Shown: positions 7,130 to 15,052 of the stretch, piece by piece
Layout: every line of letters starts with the position of its first letter
Numbering within the stretch: position 1 is the first letter of the stretch
NCBI GenBank assembly: GCA_958438955.1
Contig: CAUBTS010000008.1
Span: forward strand, 1 to 39,995
Source: an uncultured Collinsella sp.
Lineage (GTDB): Bacteria; Actinomycetota; Coriobacteriia; Coriobacteriales; Coriobacteriaceae
Direction of reading: 5' to 3'
Length of the DNA: 39,995 nt
Made by a program: the position numbers and the translations under genes
Notes under the pieces: generated by a model
What the model was told of the DNA's origin: nothing
Databases searched by the model: none
The model's input: only the letters and a program-made list of their open reading frames with translations

Positions 7130-8509
7130 ATGAACACCGAGGAAATTGCGCGCATCGTCGGCGATCAGCGCGCCTACTGTAAGACGCACGCCACGTTTGA
7201 TGTCGATGTTCGACGTCGCGCGCTCGTGAGTTTACGCGATGCGGTGCGGGCCCACGAGGCCGATATCGCTCATGCGCTCAAGACCGATTTGGGAAAGTCG
7301 CATGACGAGGCCTATATGTGCGAGATTGGCACATCGCTTTCCGAGATTCGACATCAGATTGCGCATGTGGCCCGATGGAGTCGTCCGCGCCTGCGTCCGT
7401 GCGACCTCGCTAACGCCGTGAGCGTGTGCAAAACGCAAACCGTGCCCTATGGCGTCACGCTCATCATGGCGCCCTGGAACTATCCGTTTTTGCTGACGCT
7501 CGAGCCGCTCGCTGGCGCCCTTGCCGCGGGCAATACCGTGGTCATCAAGCCGAGCGCCTATGCTCCGGCATCGAGCGCGGTGCTCAGGCAAATCTGTGAA
7601 GAGGCATTTGATCCGCGCCTGGTGACGGTTGTCGAGGGCGGGCGCGCCGAGAACGAAGCGCTGCTCGATGAGCACTGGGACAAGATCTTCTTTACCGGTA
7701 GCGTTCCGGTTGGCAAGCTCGTCATGGAGCGCGCAAGTAAAAACCTTACGCCCGTGACGCTTGAGCTGGGCGGAAAGAGCCCCTGTATCGTGGATGCGAC
7801 GGCAAACTTGAAGGTCGCGGCACGGCGCATCGCCTTTGGTAAATGGCTCAACGTGGGGCAGACCTGCGTGGCGCCCGACTACCTGCTGGTCGATACGCGC
7901 GTGCACGACGAGCTGCTGGGCCTCATCAAGGAGGAGGTCCGTCGCATGTTTGGCGAACATCCACTCGACAATGAGGATTACGGACATATCGTCAACGCCA
8001 AGCATTTTGCGCGCGTGCGCGGGCTGATCAATCTCGATAAGGTCGTGCTTGGAGGTGCCGCGCGTGAGGCATCGCTCAAGATTGAGCCGACGATTTTGGA
8101 CGGCGTGTCCCCCGATGACGCCGTGATGCAGGAGGAGATTTTCGGCCCCATCTTGCCGGTGCTGACGTTTGAGAGCCTAGACGAGGCCGAGACGTTTATT
8201 ACGGATCGTCCGACGCCGCTGGCCCTGTATATCTTTAGTCAGGATCGCGAGGTTCAGCAGCGCTTTGTGCGCTACGTGCCCTTTGGCGGCGGCTGCGTTA
8301 ACGATACCATCATGCATCTGGCTACGAGTCATATGGGCTTTGGCGGCATGGGCGCGAGCGGCATGGGACAGTACCATGGCCGCGAGAGCTTCGATACGTT
8401 TAGCCACAAGAAGAGTATCGTGAACAAGGCAACCTGGCTGGACGTGCCGTTTCGGTATGCGCCCTACGCAAGCTGGAAGCACAAATTCGTGCGCATGTTT
8501 GTGCATTAG
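7130..8509 (+). CDS. NAD(P)-dependent aldehyde dehydrogenase, ALDH class 3-like
   Basis: Oxidises aldehydes to acids. The nucleotide-site motif MAPWNYPF is followed by FFTGS, the general-base Glu in LELGGKSP and the catalytic Cys in VGQTCVAPDY. At 459 residues and with a C-terminal segment after GMGASGMGQYHG, it resembles the short class 3 (AlkH/YwdH-like) group better than the roughly 480-500-residue betaine or succinic semialdehyde enzymes. The start follows GGAGGGTG directly after the ADH stop. The operon is closed by a strong hairpin at 8518-8551. No microcompartment shell genes are nearby, so a soluble pathway is likely. Confidence 0.93.
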   Translation: MNTEEIARIVGDQRAYCKTHATFDVDVRRRALVSLRDAVRAHEADIAHALKTDLGKSHDEAYMCEIGTSLSEIRHQIAHVARWSRPRLRPCDLANAVSVCKTQTVPYGVTLIMAPWNYPFLLTLEPLAGALAAGNTVVIKPSAYAPASSAVLRQICEEAFDPRLVTVVEGGRAENEALLDEHWDKIFFTGSVPVGKLVMERASKNLTPVTLELGGKSPCIVDATANLKVAARRIAFGKWLNVGQTCVAPDYLLVDTRVHDELLGLIKEEVRRMFGEHPLDNEDYGHIVNAKHFARVRGLINLDKVVLGGAAREASLKIEPTILDGVSPDDAVMQEEIFGPILPVLTFESLDEAETFITDRPTPLALYIFSQDREVQQRFVRYVPFGGGCVNDTIMHLATSHMGFGGMGASGMGQYHGRESFDTFSHKKSIVNKATWLDVPFRYAPYASWKHKFVRMFVH

Positions 8510-8517
8510 AAAAGGGC

Positions 8518-8551
8518 GCAGGTAATACGAACAAGTGTTCCTATTACCTGC
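8518..8551 (+). terminator. Terminator of the ADH-ALDH operon
   Basis: GCAGGTAATA (8518-8527) pairs perfectly with TATTACCTGC (8542-8551), with an inner GAACA/TGTTC stem and a 2-nt loop, followed by ATTTTGCG. The T-tract is short but the stem is very stable. Confidence 0.75.
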
Positions 8552-8587
8552 ATTTTGCGTTAGACTACTGTTATGGAGCACGGATGG

Positions 8588-8607
8588 GCCAACTCCCTTT
8601 AGAAGGG
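8588..8607 (+). promoter_or_regulatory. Translation-masking element of the small toxin-like ORF
   Basis: CCCTT (8595-8599) can pair with AAGGG (8603-8607), hiding the AGAAGGG ribosome binding site of the 27-residue ORF in a local hairpin. The adjacent GCCAACTCC (8588-8596) is also perfectly complementary to GGAGTTGGC at 8750-8758 downstream of the ORF, so a long-range 5'-3' fold of the mRNA is possible. Both are typical of type I toxin messages. Confidence 0.5.
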
Positions 8608-8614
8608 ATTTGGT

Positions 8615-8698
8615 ATGAACGTAAGCGATGTTATTTCGTTATTGGCGTTGTTGATTGCGGCTATCGAACTCGGTCTGTTTATCGGCCGAATGAAATAG
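8615..8698 (+). CDS. 27-residue hydrophobic peptide, candidate type I toxin
   Basis: The ORF encodes a short N-terminus, one hydrophobic span (VISLLALLIAAIELGLFI) and a basic tail (GRMK), the layout of holin-like, TxpA- or Fst-type membrane toxins. AGAAGGG lies 7 bp before the ATG, but in a hairpin. Stem GCCG/CGGC follows the stop immediately (8698-8722). A minus-strand promoter-like sequence downstream (8793-8821) could drive an antisense RNA over the 3' end. It could equally be a harmless small membrane peptide; the toxin call is inference from size, topology and RNA architecture. Confidence 0.55.
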   Translation: MNVSDVISLLALLIAAIELGLFIGRMK

Positions 8699-8786
8699 CC
8701 GCCCCCGCGTAAGCGAAGACGGCCACTTCTCACGATGAAAACGTGTATCGGAGTTGGCAAGACCCGCGGCAACGGGTGCCATCCGT
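8699..8786 (-). ncRNA. Candidate antisense RNA to the toxin-like mRNA
   Basis: On the minus strand, TTGCGC (8821 to 8816), a 17-bp spacer and TAAGAT (8798 to 8793) make a weak promoter with a start near 8786. The RNA would run leftward through ACCCG/CGGGT and end at a GCCG...CGGC stem followed by TATTTC at about 8699, covering the 3' leader of the small ORF's message. Promoter boxes match consensus only partly, so this is a hypothesis. Confidence 0.35.
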
Positions 8787-8934
8787 GTTCCTATCTTATC
8801 TGCAAGCGTTCTGTCGCGCAAGCGTTGAGGCAAACGATTGAAGGACGCAGACAGGATGTATTTGTGTCCGCACGGGACCGTAGACTTCTCAATAAGGTTA
8901 CACACCGGTTTATCCGGCCGTTAGGGGAGTTGCT

Positions 8935-9261
8935 ATGTACGAGCCTTCGCGTGTTCTTCTGTCATTTCACATTGCAGGATTTCAGTATGCCGATGGCGCC
9001 TTGGTCTTGGGCGATCTTAAAGCGGGCGATAAGCTGACGCTGTGTGCCGAGCGCGATAATCCCCATGACCCTGAGGCGGTTGCGATTTATTACGGCAACA
9101 CCAAGCTTGGCTATGTTCCGGGAAACGAGGTCGGCCCACTGTCCTTGATGATGTATTACGGCCACGAGGACGTATTTGAGGCCCGCGTGCAACAGGTTGC
9201 CCCCGAGCGCAGCCCGTGGCATCAGGTGCGCGTTGGGCTCTATGTGGTGGATGCTCGCTAA
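8935..9261 (+). CDS. HIRAN domain protein
   Basis: A 108-residue protein that is essentially a single HIRAN domain. The family signature is clear: an N-terminal strand, then ERDNPHDPEAVAIYY and KLGYVPGNE. HIRAN domains are known to bind DNA ends or damaged DNA, often beside SNF2 helicases or nucleases, but stand-alone versions like this one are uncharacterised. ATG 8935 is preceded by AGGGGAG. It is followed 18 bp later by a 59-residue ORF, so the two are probably cotranscribed. Confidence 0.85.
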   Translation: MYEPSRVLLSFHIAGFQYADGALVLGDLKAGDKLTLCAERDNPHDPEAVAIYYGNTKLGYVPGNEVGPLSLMMYYGHEDVFEARVQQVAPERSPWHQVRVGLYVVDAR

Positions 9262-9279
9262 TCGGTATGGGAGACTGCC

Positions 9280-9459
9280 ATGTTTGATGACGATGACCTG
9301 TTCGATCTGACAGACGATCCGTTTGAGTGGGATACGCTACTCGATGACGATGAGCTAGAGCAGGACCGTGAGAAGCGGCAAGACAAGAAAGCGCAGGGCT
9401 ACGCTTCGAAAAAGCAAGACAAACGCCGCCGAGGTTTGTTCGGCGGGCTCTTTGGCTAA
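9280..9459 (+). CDS. 59-residue protein with acidic N-terminus and basic C-terminus
   Basis: I do not recognise a family. The first half is strongly acidic (MFDDDDLFDLTDD, then LLDDDELEQD), the middle is rich in Lys, Arg and Gln, and the end is basic with a Gly-Phe motif (RRRGLFGGLFG). No membrane span or cysteine is present, so a soluble, possibly nucleic-acid- or protein-binding peptide is plausible. GGGAG lies 5-9 bp before the ATG. It follows the HIRAN gene by 18 bp and likely shares its transcript. Confidence 0.7.
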   Translation: MFDDDDLFDLTDDPFEWDTLLDDDELEQDREKRQDKKAQGYASKKQDKRRRGLFGGLFG

Positions 9460-9477
9460 CCGACGCGCCAGAGCGTC

Positions 9478-9485
9478 TGTATACT
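9478..9485 (+). promoter_or_regulatory. Extended -10 promoter element of the phosphoesterase gene
   Basis: TGTATACT (9478-9485) carries a TATACT -10 box preceded by TG. No good -35 is visible. A start near 9491 would give a leader of about 35 nt before ATG 9526. Confidence 0.35.
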
Positions 9486-9525
9486 AGGCACGTGTTAGAC
9501 GCGTTGCGAAATGAGGACACAGACG

Positions 9526-10071
9526 ATGATGTGGTTTACCGCCGACCTGCACCTGGGCGATACGAATATCTTGCACGACATGGATCGGCCGTTTGATTCG
9601 GTCGAGGAGATGAACCGCAAGGTCATCGATGCCATCAATGAGTGCGTGGCTGCGGACGACCGCCTCTATATTCTGGGTGACTTTACCTATCGTTTGCCCC
9701 TGGCGGAGGCGGTGCGCCTGCGCGAGCGTATCGAATGCCAGAACGTGACGCTCATCCGCGGTAACCATGACGGCGACTGGGAAGATTCCGACGTACCGCA
9801 GATTTGGGAAGACGTGCGCGATTACCTGGAGATTGCTCCCGGCTATGCCAAGGGCCATCGTCTGGTTATGAGCCACTACCCCATGCTCAGCTGGAACGGC
9901 AAGGCACGTGGCGCCATTATGCTGCATGGGCATATCCACAGCAGAGGAGACCGCACCAACGTGCGCAACCGCGACCGCGAACGCCCTATCTTTCGCTACG
10001 ATGTCGGTCTCGATGCCAACAAGTACAAGCCCGTAAGTCGGGATCAAATCCTGGGCTTCTTTGGACTGTAA
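9526..10071 (+). CDS. Calcineurin-like metallophosphoesterase
   Basis: Two-metal phosphoesterase of about 181 residues. The metal ligands read in order: TADLHLGD, ILGDFTY, RGNHDGD, VMSHYPM and LHGHIHSRGD. Such short single-domain members (YfcE/MJ0936-like) have unknown or broad phosphodiester substrates. The start at 9526 (MMWFTADLH) was chosen because GAGGA lies about 9 bp upstream, whereas the in-frame ATG at 9511 has no ribosome site. It has its own -10-like element and is followed by two hairpins, so it is probably monocistronic. Confidence 0.88.
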   Translation: MMWFTADLHLGDTNILHDMDRPFDSVEEMNRKVIDAINECVAADDRLYILGDFTYRLPLAEAVRLRERIECQNVTLIRGNHDGDWEDSDVPQIWEDVRDYLEIAPGYAKGHRLVMSHYPMLSWNGKARGAIMLHGHIHSRGDRTNVRNRDRERPIFRYDVGLDANKYKPVSRDQILGFFGL

Positions 10072-10089
10072 TGCTCGAACCACCACACA

Positions 10090-10129
10090 AACCACCACAA
10101 AGGGGACACAGTGCGCCTTTGTGGTGGTT
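10090..10129. terminator. 14-bp perfect hairpin after the phosphoesterase gene
   Basis: AACCACCACAAAGG (10090-10103) pairs perfectly with 10116-10129 around a 12-nt loop, 19 bp past the stop codon. It lacks a T-tract, so alone it would be an mRNA-stabilising or repeat hairpin; it stands directly before a second hairpin that has one. Confidence 0.6.
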
Positions 10130-10131
10130 CT

Positions 10132-10166
10132 GGCGCCGTTGCCATTATGGCGGCGGCGCCTTTTTT
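10132..10166 (+). terminator. Rho-independent terminator
   Basis: GGCGCCG (10132-10138) pairs with CGGCGCC (10154-10160), with an inner GCCAT/ATGGC stem, followed by six T. It is a strong plus-strand terminator separating the phosphoesterase from the DUF2130 gene. Confidence 0.88.
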
Positions 10167-10224
10167 GTCCGTGCGGCGCGGTAGAGTGTAGGCGGTTGAA
10201 ATTTGCGTCCATCGAGGAGCTGCT

Positions 10225-11982
10225 ATGAATGAGATCAAGTGCCCGCATTGTGGCGAAGTCTTTAAGGTCGATGCATCTGGCTATGCGGATATTGTCAAGC
10301 AAGTGCGTGATGCCGAGTTTTCGCGCGACCTGGATGAGCGTGTGAAGGCAGTCCAGCGCGAGGGCGAGCAGGCGCTGGAGCTTGAGCGCTCGCGTTCGAC
10401 GGCTGCTTTGCAGGAGGCAGAGTCTCAGCGCAACGCTCAGCTCGTTGAGCAGAAGAACGCTGCGGCTCAGCAGCTGGCGCAAGAGGTTGCCAAGCGCGAT
10501 GCTGAGCTTGCCGAGCTGCGCGCTAAGCTCGAGGGCGCTGCCGCAGAGCGCGAGAGTGCAAGCCAGCGCGCGGCGGTAGAGGCGCGAGCCAATGCTCAAA
10601 AGGAAAATGCCGAACTCCAGCGTGAGATTGATAGCCTGCGTGCGCAGCTTGGGCGCAAAGATGACGAAGCAAAGCTTGCCGAGTCGGCGGCGCGCAACGC
10701 TGCTCAAAACGATTTAGCTGCACGTGATGCTCAGATTGCCGAGCTGCAGGCCAAGCTTGCCGCGGCGGACAAGGCCCAGGAGATGGCGCTTGCCGCCGCT
10801 GCGGCTGAGTCGCAGCGCGAACTCGATGCCGCTCGCAGCGAGGCCGAGCGCGCGCTTACTGACTATCGCGCGACGGTACAAGAGAAGTTTTCCGCCGCTA
10901 AGGCACAGTCCGAGCAAGAGGCCGAGGGTCTGCGTGCCCAGCTGCGCGAGCAGGAACTGATGGCAAAAATGAACCTGTCGGAGGCGGTCGCCGCGGCGGA
11001 GCGAGAGCGCGATGAGGCGCGTGCGAAACTGACGAGTGAGTTGGCAGTGCGCGATTCGCGCGAGGAGCAGGCCAAGGCGGCGCATGAGCTCGAGCTTGCT
11101 CAAGCCAAGCGCGCGAGCGATGAACTGATCCGCTACAAGGATGAAGAGATTGAGCGCCTGAAGGACATGAAGGTCCGCCTGTCCACCAAGATGGTGGGCG
11201 AGTCGCTCGAGCAGCACTGCGAGACCGAGTTTAACCGTCTGCGCATGACGGCGTTTCCTAACGCGTACTTCGAGAAAGATAACGATGCGTCCGAGGGTAC
11301 CAAGGGCGACTTTATCTTCCGCGAGTGCGACGCGAGCGGCAACGAGGTCATTTCGATTATGTTCGAGATGAAAAACGAGAACGACGAGACTGCGACCAAG
11401 CACAAAAACGAGGACTTCTTTAAGAAACTCGATCACGATCGTCGCCAGAAAGGCTGTGAGTACGCGGTGCTCTGCACCCTGCTGGAGCCCGAGAGCGAGC
11501 TCTATAACGCAGGGATAGTCGACGTGAGCTATCGCTACGAGAAGATGTACGTGATCCGTCCGCAGTTTTTCATTCCCATGATTGCGCTGCTGCGCAACGC
11601 CGCCATGGGTTCGCTGCGCTATAAGCAGGAGCTAGCGGAGTACAAGCAGCAGAATATCGACGTCACGAACTTCGAAGCCAAGATGGAGAAGTTCAAGGAC
11701 GGCTTCTCGCGCAACTACAACTTGGCGAGCAAGCAGTTCGAGTCGGCGATCAAGGAGATTGATGCTGCCATTAAGCAGCTCGAGAAGACCAAGGATGATC
11801 TGCGTCGCAGTACCGAGAATCTGCGTCTGGCCCACAACAAGGCCGATGAGCTTACCATTCGCAAGCTCACGTGGGGCAACAAGACCATGAAGGCGGCGTT
11901 TGACGAGGCACGCGGGACTGCGACAGAGACAAACGATGAGCCAGCCGAGGCAGATTCGTATGAGGTCGAGGATGCCGAGTAA
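10225..11982 (+). CDS. DUF2130 protein: zinc-ribbon start, long coiled coil, nuclease-like C-terminus
   Basis: The 585-residue protein opens with a CPHCGEVF knuckle (residues 5-12), continues as an Ala/Glu/Gln/Arg-rich coiled coil to about residue 310, then enters the DUF2130 region. That region holds KGDFIFRE, an IMFEMKNEND strand and KHKNEDFFKKLDHDR, which look like a PD-(D/E)XK-type core (Glu-x-Lys in FEMKN). A second helical, coiled segment follows. The layout recalls RmuC-like or SMC-associated nucleases, but the family's function is not established. GAGGAG precedes ATG 10225. The gene is alone between terminators at 10132-10166 and 12002-12039. Confidence 0.85.
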   Translation: MNEIKCPHCGEVFKVDASGYADIVKQVRDAEFSRDLDERVKAVQREGEQALELERSRSTAALQEAESQRNAQLVEQKNAAAQQLAQEVAKRDAELAELRAKLEGAAAERESASQRAAVEARANAQKENAELQREIDSLRAQLGRKDDEAKLAESAARNAAQNDLAARDAQIAELQAKLAAADKAQEMALAAAAAESQRELDAARSEAERALTDYRATVQEKFSAAKAQSEQEAEGLRAQLREQELMAKMNLSEAVAAAERERDEARAKLTSELAVRDSREEQAKAAHELELAQAKRASDELIRYKDEEIERLKDMKVRLSTKMVGESLEQHCETEFNRLRMTAFPNAYFEKDNDASEGTKGDFIFRECDASGNEVISIMFEMKNENDETATKHKNEDFFKKLDHDRRQKGCEYAVLCTLLEPESELYNAGIVDVSYRYEKMYVIRPQFFIPMIALLRNAAMGSLRYKQELAEYKQQNIDVTNFEAKMEKFKDGFSRNYNLASKQFESAIKEIDAAIKQLEKTKDDLRRSTENLRLAHNKADELTIRKLTWGNKTMKAAFDEARGTATETNDEPAEADSYEVEDAE

Positions 11983-12001
11983 GGCATAGCATATAGTGCA
12001 A

Positions 12002-12039
12002 AAGCGGGGCCGCTGGCGATGTTGCCAGCGGCCCCGCTT
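12002..12039. terminator. Bidirectional terminator between convergent genes
   Basis: A 16-bp perfect stem (12002-12017 with 12024-12039, core AGCGGGGCCGCTGGC) has a 6-nt loop, exits into TCGTTTCGTT on the plus strand and begins after a short A-run that gives T on the minus strand. It separates the DUF2130 and helicase genes. Confidence 0.88.
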
Positions 12040-12061
12040 CGTTTCGTTCCATTGTGCCCGG

Positions 12062-14743
12062 CTAGTCCTCGAGCAGGTCCTCGATAAAGCCGACGCGGTA
12101 GTTTTTGAAGATGACCTCGCCGCCGTCTTGCGTGGCATCCAGGTCGACATCGCCCATGATGCCAAAGTCGTGGTCGCCATCCTCGTCGGCAAAAATCTGG
12201 TGCACGTGCCACACGTGCGCGGTCTTCTCGTCGGACTCGTCGATGGAAAACATCGCGGCGCTGCGGGCATCTCCGTCGGTGAGGATTTCCTCGTGCTGCT
12301 CGTGGTAAGCGTCGAGTGCTTTTTGCCAGCGGATATCGCTCATGCCCCAGTCGTCGTCGAGCTCGCCCAAGTCGCGAACGTGCTCGCGGGCGGCAAGGGT
12401 CACGCGGCGGAAGAGTGCGTTGCGCACCAACAGCGTGCAGCCGCGGCGGTCCGCCACGACCTCGTCGATGCCCTGCGGCGGCGCAGCATCGAGGGCTGCC
12501 GGGTTGCCGGCGTTTTCCCACTCGTCCACCAGGCTCGAGTCCACCGAGCGCACCACAAAGCCCAGCCACGAGATAATGTCGCGCAGGCGCTCGTCGCGCT
12601 TCTCGATGGGCACGGTACGGTCGAGTGAACGGTAGGCCTCTGCCAGGTAGCGAAGCAAAATGCCCTCGGAGCGGGCGATGCCGAGCTTTTGGATATAGCC
12701 CTTAAAGTCGCTCGCGCTCTCCAACATGTCGCGCAGGACACTCTTGGGTGAGAGCTGGTAGTCGTTTGCCCAGGGCACTTCCTGGCAGTACTTGTCAAAG
12801 GCGGCGTCGAGCAAATCCTCGAGCGGCTTTTCGTACGTGACGTCCTGAATGCGCTCCAAGCGCTCCTCATACTCGATGCCGTCGGCTTTCATCTCGGCCA
12901 TAGCGCGATCGCGTGCGGCGCGCTCCTGTGCGCGCAGCACCTGCTTGGGATCCTCGAGCGTTGCCTCGACCATAGAGATCAGATCCATGGTATAGGTCTC
13001 GCTCTCGGGATCGAGCAGCTCCAGCGCGGCAAGCAAAAACGGCGAGAGCGGCTGATCGAGCGCAAAGTCCTCGGGCAGATCGACCGTCAGCGCATAGTCG
13101 ATGTCTGGTGCGGCGTCAGTCGGGGCGTCGGGTGCGGGCGGCACCTCGGTGCGAACGACGACACCGGAATCGATGAGCGTGGCGAAGATTTCGTCGGCAC
13201 GAACCTCGAGCTTTGCCTTTTCCTCGGGGGTCTGCAGACTCGTCTCGATGAGGTCGTGTACGCGGACTCGGGCATCGCCGCCCTGCTCGACCACGCTAAT
13301 CACCATGGAGTGCGTGATACGCAGGCGTGGCTTGAGTGTCTCGGGCTGCGTCTCGATCAGGCGCTCAAAGGTCTGCTTGTTCCATGTGACAAAGCCCTCG
13401 GGGGCCTTTTTCTTTTTAATTTTACGGAGCTTCTTGGGGTCGTCGCCCGCCTTGGCCATGAGCTTTGCGTTCTCGATCTCGTGCTCCGGGGCCTCGGCGA
13501 TCACCATGCCCTCGGTGTCAAAGCCCGAGCGCCCGGCGCGACCAGCGATCTGATGGAACTCACGGGCGCGCAGGCGACGCATCTTGTAGCCATCGAACTT
13601 GGTGAGCGCGGTGAGCACCACGGTATGGATGGGTACGTTGATGCCAACGCCGAGCGTGTCGGTGCCGCAAATGACGGGCAGTAGGCCCTGCTGCGCCAAG
13701 CGCTCGACCAGCAGGCGATAGCGCGGCAGCATACCGGCGTGGTGCACGCCGACGCCACAGCCGAGCAAGCGCTTGAGGATCTTGCCGAAAGCCGTGGAGA
13801 AGCTCGTGCCTTTGGCGGCTTCCTTGATGGCTTCGCGCTGCTCTTTGCTGGCGATGCCGAAATTGGCAAGCGACTGCGCCGTCGCAAGGGCGGCGTCCTG
13901 GCTAAAGTGCACGATATAGAGCGGGGCCTCTCCACGGCGCATGGCGAGCTCGACCGTGCCCTCGAGCGAGGTCGTCACATAGTCGTAGCTCAGCGGAACA
14001 GGACGCGGGGCGTCGACAACCAAGTCGCAAGCAGCGCCGGTGTGTTCCTCGAGTGAGGCGGCGATGGCAGTGACATCGCCGAGCGTGGCGCTCATGAGCA
14101 TAAACTGCGTGTGGGGCAGGGTGAGCAGCGGTACCTGCCAGGCCCAGCCGCGGTCGGGGTCGGCAAAGTAGTGGAACTCGTCCATGGCTACGCAGCCCAC
14201 ATCGGCGTCCTCGCCCTCGCGTAGCGCATCGTTGGCGAGGATTTCGGCCGTGCAGCAGATGACGGGTGCCTTGGTGTTGATATGCGTATCGCCGGTGATC
14301 ATGCCGACGTTATCGCGGCCGAGCACCTGTACCAGATCGAAGAACTTTTCGCTGACCAGGGCCTTGATAGGGGCCGTGTAGTAGCAGCGTTTGCCCTGCG
14401 CCATGCCCATAAAGAGCATGCCCAGCGCGACGAGCGACTTGCCCGATCCGGTCGGCGTGCCCAAAATGACGTGATCGCCGGCGGCCAGGTCCATGAGGGC
14501 CTCTTCTTGGTGGTCCCACAGCTCAATGCCGCGATCGCTCGTCCATTCAAAGAAGCGTTCGAAGGCTTGATCGGGCGTGAGCCATGGCTCGGGCTCGCTG
14601 CCGTCCTCGGGCTCCCACCAGGTGGGGGAGAGCGCGCCGAGCGAGCCAAACTCGGCTTCGGTTCCCGTGCCGCCCGAGAATGAGCTGGCAGCGCCGGCGC
14701 CGGAGACGGTGCTGGCGGCGGTATCTGTCGTGGTCTGTGCCAT
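12062..14743 (-). CDS. Ski2-like DEAD/DEAH-box helicase (DUF3516 type)
   Basis: An 893-residue ATP-dependent RNA/DNA helicase of the actinobacterial DUF3516 class. Walker A is GTPTGSGKS, motif Ia is in TAPIKALV, motif II is DEFH (not the usual DEVH), motif III is LMSATLGD, and motif VI is HQIAGRAGRSG. After the two RecA folds comes a long helical C-terminal region ending in a small acidic domain. An N-terminal stretch of about 45 residues rich in Ala, Thr, Ser and Gly precedes the helicase core. It is probably a housekeeping RNA-turnover helicase, but its substrate is not known. The upstream 119-bp repeat copy 3 lies about 125 bp before its start. Confidence 0.88.
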   Translation of the reverse strand: MAQTTTDTAASTVSGAGAASSFSGGTGTEAEFGSLGALSPTWWEPEDGSEPEPWLTPDQAFERFFEWTSDRGIELWDHQEEALMDLAAGDHVILGTPTGSGKSLVALGMLFMGMAQGKRCYYTAPIKALVSEKFFDLVQVLGRDNVGMITGDTHINTKAPVICCTAEILANDALREGEDADVGCVAMDEFHYFADPDRGWAWQVPLLTLPHTQFMLMSATLGDVTAIAASLEEHTGAACDLVVDAPRPVPLSYDYVTTSLEGTVELAMRRGEAPLYIVHFSQDAALATAQSLANFGIASKEQREAIKEAAKGTSFSTAFGKILKRLLGCGVGVHHAGMLPRYRLLVERLAQQGLLPVICGTDTLGVGINVPIHTVVLTALTKFDGYKMRRLRAREFHQIAGRAGRSGFDTEGMVIAEAPEHEIENAKLMAKAGDDPKKLRKIKKKKAPEGFVTWNKQTFERLIETQPETLKPRLRITHSMVISVVEQGGDARVRVHDLIETSLQTPEEKAKLEVRADEIFATLIDSGVVVRTEVPPAPDAPTDAAPDIDYALTVDLPEDFALDQPLSPFLLAALELLDPESETYTMDLISMVEATLEDPKQVLRAQERAARDRAMAEMKADGIEYEERLERIQDVTYEKPLEDLLDAAFDKYCQEVPWANDYQLSPKSVLRDMLESASDFKGYIQKLGIARSEGILLRYLAEAYRSLDRTVPIEKRDERLRDIISWLGFVVRSVDSSLVDEWENAGNPAALDAAPPQGIDEVVADRRGCTLLVRNALFRRVTLAAREHVRDLGELDDDWGMSDIRWQKALDAYHEQHEEILTDGDARSAAMFSIDESDEKTAHVWHVHQIFADEDGDHDFGIMGDVDLDATQDGGEVIFKNYRVGFIEDLLED

Positions 14744-14866
14744 ATGGTTGCTTTCTCTCGCGATTGTCCGCCAACTATTATGGCGTAGCGGCGGCGCGGG
14801 GTGCCAGCGCGCGAGAAAATGCAGGAAATGGGCGTTCTGCCCAGCCGTTTAGTGTAGTCGCTAGCT

Positions 14867-14985
14867 AAGTGAGTAGACTTTTTGCGATATTGCGAGCACA
14901 TGGCTTTTGCACAAGGGATCTACCTGCGGTTTTATGTTTCGCTATGCGGGCTGTGCTTGGCTATTGCAAAAAAGTCTACTCACTT
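14867..14985. repeat. 119-bp palindromic repeat, copy 3
   Basis: Ends AAGTGAGTAGACTTTT (14867-14882) and its complement (14970-14985), extended by CT and AG to 18 bp; CCTGCGG at the midpoint (14923-14929). This copy lies between the helicase start and the trmB stop, outside any ORF, and has diverged internally from copies 1 and 2. Its arms pair best of the three: TTTTGC.ATA....AGCACA occurs on both sides. It has no nuclease-like gene beside it. Confidence 0.9.
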
Positions 14986-15052
14986 AGGCTTGAGGGCCGT
15001 TCGCTAGCGCCTATTTGCGCTTGTTTGCCGACGCCGCGACCATCAGAAGCCC

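Noticed and set aside
7130..8509. Aldehyde dehydrogenase operon as part of a bacterial microcompartment
   Set aside because: No shell proteins or encapsulation peptide were seen, and the enzyme is of class 3 type.
8735..9037. 100-codon ORF beginning MKTCIGVG downstream of the toxin-like gene
   Set aside because: No ribosome site and it overlaps the HIRAN gene, which has a clear start and domain.
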